A DNA stretch of 64,000 bases from G965240465 sp965249525 (GTDB taxonomy: Bacteria > SAR324 > JACQKK01). The DNA is taken from NCBI GenBank assembly GCA_965249525.1, contig OZ252237.1, forward strand, positions 868,001 to 932,000, written 5' to 3'. A program made the position numbers and the translations under genes. A model generated the notes under the pieces. That model did no database searches. It had not been told where the DNA came from and saw only the letters and a list, made by a program, of their open reading frames with translations. Of the stretch, positions 17,031 through 25,098 are shown piece by piece; positions within the stretch are counted from its first letter, which is position 1, and every line of letters starts with the position of its first letter.

Positions 17031-19244
17031 ATGTTTTTAAGTAATAACTTTTTCAAGTTCAGGAGGTTGTTTGTGTTCGCTTTGCTGGGCATGCTAGGAA
17101 CCATGTTAGCCAGCTGTGATGAAGCTTCTCAAGAAGATCAGGGAAACGTTTATTATGAGCGAGACCCAATACCTACCGCAGAAGACTTATTTTGTTCTAG
17201 TCCAAGTGAAGAGGATAAAGTAGCAGTTGAGCATTCCTTCAGTCCTGTTGACATAAGTACTGGCCACTTGTTTTTAAGTGCAGTACAACTTGCGGAAAAA
17301 GCAAAATTAACGGGTCTTGAGTCTGCTTCAATAGATTTAAGGGACAGCTCAAACGAGCTTTTTGAGTTAAGGAATAACAATGCTCTGCATATCAAAGATC
17401 AACAATCGTTTTTGACTAACATCCAAGAGAACCGTAGAGAAGCACTGCTTGTCTTGAAGGATTCTCAGGGTGAATACTGCCTGCTGCTGTCTTTGCAGCC
17501 TGAAAGCAGCTCCTCATCACCTGATGGGGATAGTTCCACCTCTGATGGCAGCCCCTCATCACCTGATGGGGATAGTTCCACCTCTGATGGCAGCCCCTCA
17601 TCACCTGATGGGGATAGTTCCACCTCTGATGGCAGCCCCTCATCACCTGATGGAGACAGCCAGGTTACCCTGTTGGCTGAACAGCCTGAGTTTCAATTGC
17701 CCTATGTTTGGTGGAATCGGGATAGTGGTAAGGCTCGCACCGTTTTTGCTGGCAATATTCCCCACATCAATTACATTGGAAAAGTGCTCACTCTGACAAC
17801 AGATACCCCACTGAATTTTGAGCTTGTTTCTGTAAGCCCAGCGGCATGGGCAAACTTTTTCGGGATAAATGAAGAGACAGGAGCGCTTTATATTTCGGAT
17901 CAATTTGCAGATTTAAGTAATGTATTTAATGTGGAAAAAGACAAGTCATCCTATGGCTTATCACAATTGGATGCAGAGTATCAGAAAGAAGGCTTGCCTT
18001 TGCCTGAACAATTTGTGCTAACCGTCAATGTTAGCTTGCAAGATGACAGCAACAGCGAGGAAACAACGCACATTACAGTGAAGATGCCTAAATTTGGCAA
18101 TCCTGACTGCAGTATATTAGATTGGGATGCAGACCTAGAAGGTTGGACAGAGGAACAGGTGAGCACCTTTCAAAGGGGAATTTGCAAGCATCTAGATTAT
18201 AAGGTCAGGCCCAGGGGGAAGGAGTTTATTACAGACCAGGCTATTTTGAATACCCTGCCTGGCGGGCTTACACAGCCCAAGGCAAATTATCAGGTGATTT
18301 TTAGGGATGAATTTAATGAAGAAGGGGGAATTGAAAAATTAGATCACCGTCTGTGGACCGCACGATATAGTCTAGCCTGCAACCAATTCAGGCAAGAGGG
18401 AGGGGTTATCCACTTGAGAGTAGCTGATGACTGCAGATCAGCTGATGCGAAAGGCAATCTCCATCGCCGTTATCCTTCAATAACCACAGCAGGTAAATTT
18501 GAATATAAATATGGCTATATAGAAGCCAGGTTTAATCGTGTTCCCATTACTGGTAGGGGAGTTAGTTTTTTTAGCAGCTGGGGGTCGCGTCCAGCTCTCT
18601 TTTCGAAGAGCTACCGTGATTTTATGTGTCGTGGCAATAATCCTCAAGCAAAGAGGATGCGCTGGCTAACCTCCAGGGGGGTGGAGATGCAGCATTTAGA
18701 ATTTAGTAAGGGACCATCCGCCTGGTGGCTTCATCATCTGATCGATCCTAAGAGAGCCCGCAATAAATGTCATACTTATTCAGATGGCAGGGGCAAAGGC
18801 ATCCATTCTGGTCTTTGGTGGGCAACGCACAGTTTTGTAGTCTCGCAGGAGATTGTCATAGGTGTGGAGTGGACTCCCGCAGGATACAAGGGCTTTATCA
18901 ATGGAGAACCTTACAAGGGTTGGGCTAGTATTGATCCTAATATTAGAAAATTCTATGAATATGGATATTCTACTCCAACAAACACAGGAATTCTTGGGTA
19001 TAAATTTACAGACATACCAAACTATAATGATGAAGACCCAGACAATCCACCATGCAGCCAGTTAGGAGACTGTATCATTGACCGTACAGTAAGCCATGCC
19101 TATCAGGACATAGGCATCACCATGTCAGCGAACCCAGCCATAGGAGTTTCCTCTCAAAATTGGGAAGATTTTGCTGAAATAGACTATATTAGGGTATTTC
19201 AACCAGAAGATCAATACAGCGATGTGGAAAAAACATACAAGTGA
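17031..19244 (+). CDS. GH16-like secreted lipoprotein, copy 1
   Basis: Predicted surface lipoprotein (lipobox MLASC, Cys29) with a C-terminal glycoside hydrolase 16 (laminarinase-type) domain from about residue 410. GH16 features in order: VIFRDEFNEE, a D-x-R-L-W-T segment, FEYKYGYIEARFNRVP, the catalytic strand, VGVEWTPAGYKGFINGEPY and the closing AEIDYIRVFQPE. The catalytic strand reads E552-M-Q-H-L-E557; GH16 normally has ExDxxE, so the middle Asp is Gln554 here, which should lower hydrolysis. Residues 162-210 are a Ser/Pro/Asp/Gly linker of three and a part 14-residue repeats. AAGGAG lies 8 nt before the ATG. A near-identical copy lies at 21500-23662. Binding or modified activity, rather than full hydrolysis, is possible. 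Confidence 0.82.
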   Translation: MFLSNNFFKFRRLFVFALLGMLGTMLASCDEASQEDQGNVYYERDPIPTAEDLFCSSPSEEDKVAVEHSFSPVDISTGHLFLSAVQLAEKAKLTGLESASIDLRDSSNELFELRNNNALHIKDQQSFLTNIQENRREALLVLKDSQGEYCLLLSLQPESSSSSPDGDSSTSDGSPSSPDGDSSTSDGSPSSPDGDSSTSDGSPSSPDGDSQVTLLAEQPEFQLPYVWWNRDSGKARTVFAGNIPHINYIGKVLTLTTDTPLNFELVSVSPAAWANFFGINEETGALYISDQFADLSNVFNVEKDKSSYGLSQLDAEYQKEGLPLPEQFVLTVNVSLQDDSNSEETTHITVKMPKFGNPDCSILDWDADLEGWTEEQVSTFQRGICKHLDYKVRPRGKEFITDQAILNTLPGGLTQPKANYQVIFRDEFNEEGGIEKLDHRLWTARYSLACNQFRQEGGVIHLRVADDCRSADAKGNLHRRYPSITTAGKFEYKYGYIEARFNRVPITGRGVSFFSSWGSRPALFSKSYRDFMCRGNNPQAKRMRWLTSRGVEMQHLEFSKGPSAWWLHHLIDPKRARNKCHTYSDGRGKGIHSGLWWATHSFVVSQEIVIGVEWTPAGYKGFINGEPYKGWASIDPNIRKFYEYGYSTPTNTGILGYKFTDIPNYNDEDPDNPPCSQLGDCIIDRTVSHAYQDIGITMSANPAIGVSSQNWEDFAEIDYIRVFQPEDQYSDVEKTYK
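17514..17654 (+). repeat. 42-bp in-frame tandem repeat, 3.4 units
   Basis: Units start at 17514, 17556 and 17598, with a partial one at 17640. Each encodes 14 residues of the type SSPDGDSSTSDGSP, a flexible linker in GH16 copy 1. The other copy has one unit fewer. Confidence 0.97.
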
Positions 19245-19282
19245 TGGGGGTTCAGCTAGATGTTGTCATGCTGGGCTGGTCA

Positions 19283-20275
19283 TCAACCATGCTGGTACAT
19301 TTCCAAGGCTTGTTTTACGGCGGCAACAGTTTCCAGTTCATGGGTGCGAATAATCTGCGTGCCGCCCATCAAGGCAAAGACTGCGAAAAAAGGTTCGGCT
19401 TGGCGACGATGGTTGTTGCCAAAGGCTTCGGGCGCATGGGGGAGGATATTCATCAGCGGCCAACCGAGGATGTGCAGCCGCCAAGTGTTGAGCAAGGTGT
19501 GCAGTTGGTGATGAACGCGCTGGGGCGAATCTTTAAGGTTGTCATAGTAGAAGCCTAAGCCGGGATCTAAGATGTGCTGTTGTACGCCGAGCTGTTGTGC
19601 CAATTGCAGGCGCTGCTGAAACCATTGTTGCATGGAGGCAATCATGTCTGGCAAGAATTCAAAATTGCCCACTTGACGGACATGTTCTCCTTGTACATAG
19701 CAGTGAATGACAGCGGTTTGATGTTTGGCAGCCAAGCGATAGGCTTCCTTTTCTTCGACTGCGCCTGTGAGGTTAAAAATAGCGGCGCCTGCTTGGGCTG
19801 CTGCTTCCAGCACTTGAGGATAATAACTTTCTACCGATACCAACAGGCCTTCTGCAGCTAAGGCTTTTATTACAGGCTGCAGACGTTCTATTTGTTCAGC
19901 AGGCGCAACACGCTTTGCCTGTCCAAGGGTGGATTCTGCCCCAATGTCTATCAGACGTGCCCCTTGCTGAGCCAGTTCACGACCACGGGCGATGGCAGCA
20001 GATGCCTCGGTACAGATACTTTCCTTGTAGGCAGAGTCTGGGGAAAGGTTGATCACTCCCATCAACAGGGGGCGTAGGAAAGTCAGCTGCTGTCCTCGTA
20101 GCTGGAAAGGATGAAAGGAGGGGCTGCTAGCTACTGGCTGACGGTGCTGCATCAGTTTAGCAATGGCGACGAGATTCAGCATAGACTGTCTATTGGCTGG
20201 AAAATCCTGGGTTCTGCTGCTGTGCGACTGCCATCCGCTCATTTGGTTTAGCAGTGTTTTGCACGCGCATTGCAT
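19283..20275 (-). CDS. folP: Dihydropteroate synthase-like pterin-binding protein
   Basis: DHPS joins p-aminobenzoate to dihydropterin pyrophosphate in folate synthesis. Family features: LMGVINLSPDSAY (DHPS has MGVLNVTPDSF), GARLIDIGAEST, SVESYYPQVLEAA, DPGLGF and the C-terminal IIRTHELETV (DHPS: RVHDV). Several positions differ from canonical FolP: no PG after the EST motif, SVES for SVDT, and THE for the terminal HD. It may be a divergent FolP or a pterin-binding relative. The open frame gives 330 residues; later ATGs at 20182 and 20152 would give more usual lengths and no start has a good Shine-Dalgarno. It lies between the two GH16 copies and is not itself duplicated. Confidence 0.72.
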   Translation of the reverse strand: MQCACKTLLNQMSGWQSHSSRTQDFPANRQSMLNLVAIAKLMQHRQPVASSPSFHPFQLRGQQLTFLRPLLMGVINLSPDSAYKESICTEASAAIARGRELAQQGARLIDIGAESTLGQAKRVAPAEQIERLQPVIKALAAEGLLVSVESYYPQVLEAAAQAGAAIFNLTGAVEEKEAYRLAAKHQTAVIHCYVQGEHVRQVGNFEFLPDMIASMQQWFQQRLQLAQQLGVQQHILDPGLGFYYDNLKDSPQRVHHQLHTLLNTWRLHILGWPLMNILPHAPEAFGNNHRRQAEPFFAVFALMGGTQIIRTHELETVAAVKQALEMYQHG

Positions 20276-20462
20276 AGATGGTCAAGCGTTCATGCCTGCA
20301 ACATACCATGCTGTCGGATACATGCAGGTTGGTCTATCGGTCACTAAAACCATTTCATTAGTAATGCAAGGACGCATTATCCAAGAAAGAAGCGCAAGGA
20401 TGCAACACCAAGACGTACCAGTTAAGCAAAACCGCTTGGTAGGTACCAATTCAAGGTGAAGC

Positions 20463-21239
20463 ATGAAATCCACATTACCCTTTATTGCACCTATTAAACA
20501 ACAGAACCCTTCTCCTTGCTGCAGGCATTACATGTGTCTGTTGATGTTGATAGTCTTAATTGTTTTGATGCTTTCAGCCTGTGCCCACCCTTTCCGCATG
20601 CCAGTGGGTGCTAAAGGTATGCAAAACAAACGATTCTCTCATCAGGGAAGCATTAAAGACAACAACCCTTCTTTGTGGAATTCACGACACCCCCAAGTAC
20701 GCAAATTCCGCCGCTATTACAACCGTACCATTACTGTGGAAAAATCCCTGAAACGCGCGCAACCCTATCTGCCTGCCATCGTAAAAGAATTCCGTCGCCG
20801 TGGGTTGCCGGAAGAATTGGCTTATCTTCCCATGCTTGAATCCACCTTCCTCAATAACGCTGACTCTGGAAACGCACTCGGCATGTGGCAGTTCACACGC
20901 CAAACCGCACAACACATGGGATTATATGTGGGCACCCTAGGAGATGATCGCCTCAACTGGAAAAAATCCACCATAGCTGCCGTTCGTTACCTGGAACAAC
21001 TGGGAGAGCGCTTTAACTACCGCTGGGACCTCGCCCTTGCTGCTTACAACGGAGGCCCTAACTATCTAGAAAAAAACATCAAAAAATATCACTCCCACGA
21101 TGTCTTCAACCTCAAACTCCGAAAAGAAACCTCCGAATACGTCCCCAAATTCATCGCCATGCTACAAGTCGCCAAACAGAAATACCCCCATCTTTACACC
21201 ATAAGAAAAAAGAATCCCCTGCGACTCGTCGCACGTTGA
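20463..21239 (+). CDS. mltD: Lytic transglycosylase, MltD-like lipoprotein
   Basis: Cleaves peptidoglycan glycan strands to 1,6-anhydro ends, anchored as a lipoprotein (lipobox LMLSAC, Cys40, after a hydrophobic segment at 24-39). The SLT domain shows LAYLPMLEST with catalytic Glu126, then GNALGMWQFTRQTA and LALAAYNGGP, as in MltD. No C-terminal LysM repeats are present, so it is shorter (258 residues) than E. coli MltD. AAGGTGAAGC precedes the ATG. It is divergent from the DHPS-like gene and ends 49 bp before tRNA-Pro. Confidence 0.88.
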   Translation: MKSTLPFIAPIKQQNPSPCCRHYMCLLMLIVLIVLMLSACAHPFRMPVGAKGMQNKRFSHQGSIKDNNPSLWNSRHPQVRKFRRYYNRTITVEKSLKRAQPYLPAIVKEFRRRGLPEELAYLPMLESTFLNNADSGNALGMWQFTRQTAQHMGLYVGTLGDDRLNWKKSTIAAVRYLEQLGERFNYRWDLALAAYNGGPNYLEKNIKKYHSHDVFNLKLRKETSEYVPKFIAMLQVAKQKYPHLYTIRKKNPLRLVAR

Positions 21240-21262
21240 CCACCACAAGCATGCTATATAAT
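21236..21262 (+). promoter_or_regulatory. Probable promoter of tRNA-Pro
   Basis: A TTGACC box overlaps the mltD stop codon and a TATAAT box follows after 15 bp, a slightly short spacer. The tRNA begins 27 nt beyond the -10 box. Confidence 0.5.
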
Positions 21263-21288
21263 GCATGGAGACTGCTGTGTTATCATAA

Positions 21289-21362
21289 CGGGGTGTAGCG
21301 CAGTCTGGCAGCGCACCTGCTTTGGGAGCAGGGGGCCGGGGGTTCGAATCCCTCCACCCCGA
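21289..21362 (+). tRNA. tRNA-Pro (anticodon UGG)
   Basis: A complete cloverleaf can be folded by eye: acceptor CGGGGTG/CACCCCG, D stem GCGC/GCGC, anticodon stem CCTGC/GCAGG around loop TTTGGGA (anticodon TGG), and a T arm with TTCGAAT. C1-G72 is typical of bacterial tRNA-Pro. CCA is not encoded. The last 15 nt before G72 are repeated at 16868-16882, at the edge of the upstream GH16 copy. Confidence 0.97.
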
Positions 21363-21499
21363 TTTATGGTAAAAACTTGGTTATTGTCGTAGGTTTTTAT
21401 GGTAAACTATTATCAATACTATCAATTTTATGCCAGATGGACAATGACACTATGCCAGTTTTCATATGACACAAAAAATGTTTTCAAAGATATACAGAA

Positions 21500-23662
21500 G
21501 TGTTTTTAAGTAATAGCCTTTTCAAGTTCAGGAGGTTGTTTGTGTTCGCTTTGCTGGGCATGCTAGGAACCATGTTAGCCAGCTGTGATGAAGCTTCTCA
21601 AGAAGATCAGGGAAACGTTTATTATGAGCGAGACCCAATACCTACCGCACAAGGCTTATTTTGTTCTAGTCCAAGTGAAGAGGATAAAGTAGCAGTTGGG
21701 CATTCCTTCAGTCTTGTTGACATAAGTACTGGCCGCTTGTTTTTAAGTGCAAAACAACTTGCGGAAAAAGCAAAATTAACGGGTCTTGAGTCTGCTTCAA
21801 TAGATTTAAGGGACAGCTCAAACGAGCTTTTTGAGTTAAGGAATAACAATGTTCTGCATATCAAAGATAAACAATCGTTTTTGACTAACATCCAAGAGAA
21901 CCGTAGAGAAGCACTGCTTGTCTTGAAGGATTCTCAGGATGAATACTGCCTGCTGCTGTCTTTGCAGCCTGAAAGCAGCTCCTCATCACCTGATGGGGAT
22001 AGTTCCACCTCTGATGGCAGCCCCTCATCACCTGATGGGGATAGTTCCACCTCTGATGGCAGCCCCTCATCACCTGATGGAGACAGCCAGGTTACCCTGT
22101 TGGCTGAACAGCCTGAGTTTCAATTGCCCTATGTTTGGTGGAATCAGGATAGTGGTAAGGCTCGCACCGTTTTTGCTGGCAATATTCCCCACATCAATTA
22201 CATTGGAAAAGTGCTCACTCTGACAATAGATACCCCACTGAATTTTGAGCTTGTTTCTGTAAGCCCAGCGGCATGGGCAAACTTTTTCGGGATAAATGAA
22301 GAGACAGGAGCGCTTTATATTTCGGATCAATTTGCAGATTTAAGTAATGTATTTAATGTGGAAAAAGACAAGTCATCCTATGGCTTATCACAATTGGATG
22401 CAGAGTATCAGAAAGAAGGCTTGCCTTTGCCTGAACAATTTGTGCTAACCGTCAATGTTAGCTTGCAAGATGACAGCAACAGCGAGGAAACAACGCACAT
22501 TACAGTGAAGATGCCTAAATTTGGCAATCCTGACTGCAGTATATTAGATTGGGATGCAGACCTAGAAGGTTGGACAGAGGAACAGGTGAGCACCTTTCAA
22601 AGGGGAATTTGCAAGCATCTAGATTATAAGGTCAGGCCCAGGGGGAAGGAGTTTATTACAGACCAGGCTATTTTGAATACCCTGCCTGGCGGGCTTACAC
22701 AGCCCAAGGCAAATTATCAGGTGATTTTTAGGGATGAATTTAATGAAGAAGGGGGAATTGAAAAATTAGATCACCGTCTGTGGACCGCACGATATAGTCT
22801 AGCCTGCAACCAATTCAGGCAAGAGGGAGGGGTTATCCACTTGAGAGTAGCTGATGACTGCAGATCAGCTGATGCGAAAGGCAATAACTATCGCCGTTAT
22901 CCTTCAATAACCACAGCAGGTAAATTTGAATATAAATATGGCTATATAGAAGCCAGGTTTAATCGTGTTCCCATTACTGGTAGGGGAGTTAGTTTTTTTA
23001 GCAGCTGGGGGTCGCGTCCAGCTCTCTTTTCGAAGAGCTACCGTGATTTTATGTGTCGTGGCAATAATCCTCAAGCAAAGAGGATGCGCTGGCTAACCTC
23101 CAGGGGGGTGGAGATGGAGTATTTAGAAATTAGTAAGGGACGATTCGCCTGGTGGGTTTATCATCTGATCGATCCTAAGAGAGCCCACTCTAACTGTCAT
23201 ACTTATTCAGATGGCAGGGGCAAAGGCATCCATTCTGGTCTTTGGTGGGCTACTCACGATTTTAGACTATTATCGCGGCAGATTGTCATAGGTGTGGAGT
23301 GGACTCCCGCAGGATACAAAGGCTTTATCAATGGAGAACCTTACAGGGGTTATAGCAAAGGCATCGGAGAATTTCGGGAATATGGATATTCTACCGAAAC
23401 TAACACAAGAATTGGTGGGTTTGAATTTACAAGGATACCAGGAGCACCCTCGCATGTGCGCTCAACATCATGCAACCCATCAGGAGTCTGTATCATTGAC
23501 CGTACAGTAAGCCATGCCTATCAGAACATAGGCATCACCATGTCAGCGAACCCAAACATAGGAGTTTCCTCTCAAAATTGGCAAGATTTTGCTGAAATAG
23601 ACTATATTAGGGTATTTCAACCAGAAGATCAATACAGGGGTGTGGAAAAAACATACAAGTGA
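21500..23662 (+). CDS. GH16-like secreted lipoprotein, copy 2
   Basis: Paralogue of the protein at 17031-19244, with the same lipobox, Ser-rich linker (one 14-residue unit fewer) and C-terminal GH16 domain; 720 residues. The catalytic strand is E538-M-E-Y-L-E543, so the middle residue is Glu540 where GH16 has Asp and copy 1 has Gln. The two proteins are nearly identical up to this motif, then differ in many active-site-side residues for about 130 positions, and agree again at the C-terminus. The start is GTG, and the strong AAGGAG of copy 1 has decayed to AAAGAT, so translation is probably weaker. The gene follows tRNA-Pro directly and may be read from its promoter. Confidence 0.8.
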   Translation: MFLSNSLFKFRRLFVFALLGMLGTMLASCDEASQEDQGNVYYERDPIPTAQGLFCSSPSEEDKVAVGHSFSLVDISTGRLFLSAKQLAEKAKLTGLESASIDLRDSSNELFELRNNNVLHIKDKQSFLTNIQENRREALLVLKDSQDEYCLLLSLQPESSSSSPDGDSSTSDGSPSSPDGDSSTSDGSPSSPDGDSQVTLLAEQPEFQLPYVWWNQDSGKARTVFAGNIPHINYIGKVLTLTIDTPLNFELVSVSPAAWANFFGINEETGALYISDQFADLSNVFNVEKDKSSYGLSQLDAEYQKEGLPLPEQFVLTVNVSLQDDSNSEETTHITVKMPKFGNPDCSILDWDADLEGWTEEQVSTFQRGICKHLDYKVRPRGKEFITDQAILNTLPGGLTQPKANYQVIFRDEFNEEGGIEKLDHRLWTARYSLACNQFRQEGGVIHLRVADDCRSADAKGNNYRRYPSITTAGKFEYKYGYIEARFNRVPITGRGVSFFSSWGSRPALFSKSYRDFMCRGNNPQAKRMRWLTSRGVEMEYLEISKGRFAWWVYHLIDPKRAHSNCHTYSDGRGKGIHSGLWWATHDFRLLSRQIVIGVEWTPAGYKGFINGEPYRGYSKGIGEFREYGYSTETNTRIGGFEFTRIPGAPSHVRSTSCNPSGVCIIDRTVSHAYQNIGITMSANPNIGVSSQNWQDFAEIDYIRVFQPEDQYRGVEKTYK
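21984..22082 (+). repeat. 42-bp in-frame tandem repeat, 2.4 units
   Basis: Units at 21984 and 22026 plus a partial one at 22068, matching the array in GH16 copy 1 but with one unit fewer. Confidence 0.97.
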
Positions 23663-23724
23663 TGGGGGTTCAGCTGGATTTTATCATGCAGAAATGCTGC
23701 AAATAAAAACCATCTGTTGCCTGT

Positions 23725-23769
23725 GGTCTTGTTGCCAGGTCTTGTTGCCAGGTCTTGTTGCCAGGTCTT
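23725..23769. repeat. 13-bp tandem repeat, about 3.5 units
   Basis: GGTCTTGTTGCCA is repeated at 23725, 23738 and 23751, with a partial copy after, in the 205-bp spacer between GH16 copy 2 and perM. I see no gene in this spacer. Confidence 0.95.
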
Positions 23770-23867
23770 GGCAGCCTTTTGTGGGTAGTATAGATGTTCA
23801 CAACAAGCTGCGGCTGGGCGACTGTCCTTGTTTCTAAAGGCGGGGGCGCAGGCTTGCTCCAGGTATT

Positions 23868-24962
23868 TTATTCCTTAACGGGGTGGCGAAATTCAAACCA
23901 GGTAAGGGCAAGAGCTTTAAACAGCGCTAACAGAGGAATAGCAAATACAGCACCCCAGAAGCCCCAAAGTCGTCCAAAGACAATGACGCCTATGAGAATG
24001 GCAGTGGGGGTGATTTTCACAGCTTCAGAGAACATTAGTGGTACCAGCACGTTGCCGTCAAGGAATTGGATAATCAGGTAGGCGATGAGGAGAGAAGTCA
24101 GCTGCCATGAAAATCCCCACTGGGCGAGTCCCAGCAGAAAAATGGGAAGGGTGAGGACAAAAGCACCGACATAGGGAACAAGAACAGAGAGACCAGTAAA
24201 TACGCCCATAAGGACGGCGTATTCAAACTGGAGAATGGCAAATATCACCCAGGTGACAATACCCACGATGAGGATTTCCCCAACTTTGCTGCGAACATAC
24301 TTGGCCATGCGCTCTTCCATTTCGCCCCAGATACGTTTGACCAGCTGGAGATCGCCAGGCAGCAAACGGCCAGCACTTTTTGAGAGGGCACTTTTGTCTT
24401 GAAGCAGAAAGAACACCAGCAAAGGAGTAAGTATCAGGTAGATGATGGCGCCTGTAATGCCCGAAATTGCACTAAAAGCTGTTTGGATAAAATCCTGGGT
24501 ATGTTCGGCGAGGTTTTTTTGTAAAATATCGGAGATATTTTTGTTGTCTGCAAACATCTCTGAGATACCTGGAAAGTACATCTGCAAAAAAACAGGTGGC
24601 TGCCAGTTTTCCACATGGACAGCCAGTTCATCAACGATTTCTGGGATACGAACGGTAAGCTGGAGAATTTGTTCAACTGCCAGTTGAACAGGACCAATCA
24701 AAGCAACGCAATAGATGATGAGAAAGATGAAAAATACGATGTTTCGTGCAAGTACGGTTGGAAAGCCGCGTTTGGTAAGTGCCGAAATATAGCTTTCTAA
24801 TGCAAAAGTGAACATCAGAGAAATAATCAGCAATAGCAGCACTGTCCCCAGCAGCACAACACCTGCAATAACGACGGCCGCCGCCGCCAACAACGTCAGG
24901 ATGCGAGGATCTGTGAATTGTTGCAAAAACCCACGTAAACGATTTTTTAACAAAGAACCCAT
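23868..24962 (-). CDS. perM: AI-2E family transporter / PerM-like permease
   Basis: Polytopic inner-membrane protein of the AI-2E transporter family. Paired hydrophobic segments at about residues 18-50 and 62-85, a periplasmic helical stretch of about 75 residues, then five further segments including the family-typical GVFTGLSVLVPYVGAF and LIIQFLDGNVLVPLMFSEAVKITPTA-type region (about 250-310). 364 residues is normal. The substrate is not known for most members; some export autoinducer-2 and others move ions. Same strand as scpA upstream, with a gap of about 136 bp. Confidence 0.88.
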   Translation of the reverse strand: MGSLLKNRLRGFLQQFTDPRILTLLAAAAVVIAGVVLLGTVLLLLIISLMFTFALESYISALTKRGFPTVLARNIVFFIFLIIYCVALIGPVQLAVEQILQLTVRIPEIVDELAVHVENWQPPVFLQMYFPGISEMFADNKNISDILQKNLAEHTQDFIQTAFSAISGITGAIIYLILTPLLVFFLLQDKSALSKSAGRLLPGDLQLVKRIWGEMEERMAKYVRSKVGEILIVGIVTWVIFAILQFEYAVLMGVFTGLSVLVPYVGAFVLTLPIFLLGLAQWGFSWQLTSLLIAYLIIQFLDGNVLVPLMFSEAVKITPTAILIGVIVFGRLWGFWGAVFAIPLLALFKALALTWFEFRHPVKE

Positions 24963-25098
24963 ACGCAGCCTTCCAAAAATTACGCCTCTTCTTCAAAACA
25001 GCAGCATCATCACTCTATCATGCTGAGGTAACTTCTTGGTATTTTTGCACCCTTTGCTATGCTAGATTCATGCAAGCCTGCTTGAATCTTGATAACCA

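Larger units (their letters stand above)
16868..19271 (+). repeat. Duplicated GH16 block, copy 1
   Basis: First copy of a block of about 2.4 kb repeated in direct orientation at 21346-23689. It opens with GAATCCCTCCACCCC (16868-16882), identical to the last bases of the tRNA-Pro gene, runs through the GH16-like gene, and ends about 27 bp past its stop, just before the end of the convergent DHPS-like gene. Copy 1 has 9 nt more in the TATCA-rich leader and one more 42-bp coding repeat than copy 2. Confidence 0.93.
21346..23689 (+). repeat. Duplicated GH16 block, copy 2
   Basis: Second copy of the block at 16868-19271. Its left edge lies inside the tRNA-Pro gene (T loop to acceptor strand) and its right edge about 27 bp past the GH16 stop. 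Confidence 0.93.

Noticed and set aside
17514..17654. CRISPR-like array
   Set aside because: The units are contiguous with no spacers and are in frame within a gene.
18681..19100. Diversity-generating retroelement target in the GH16 variable patch
   Set aside because: Changes are not confined to adenines and no template repeat or reverse transcriptase is present in the window.
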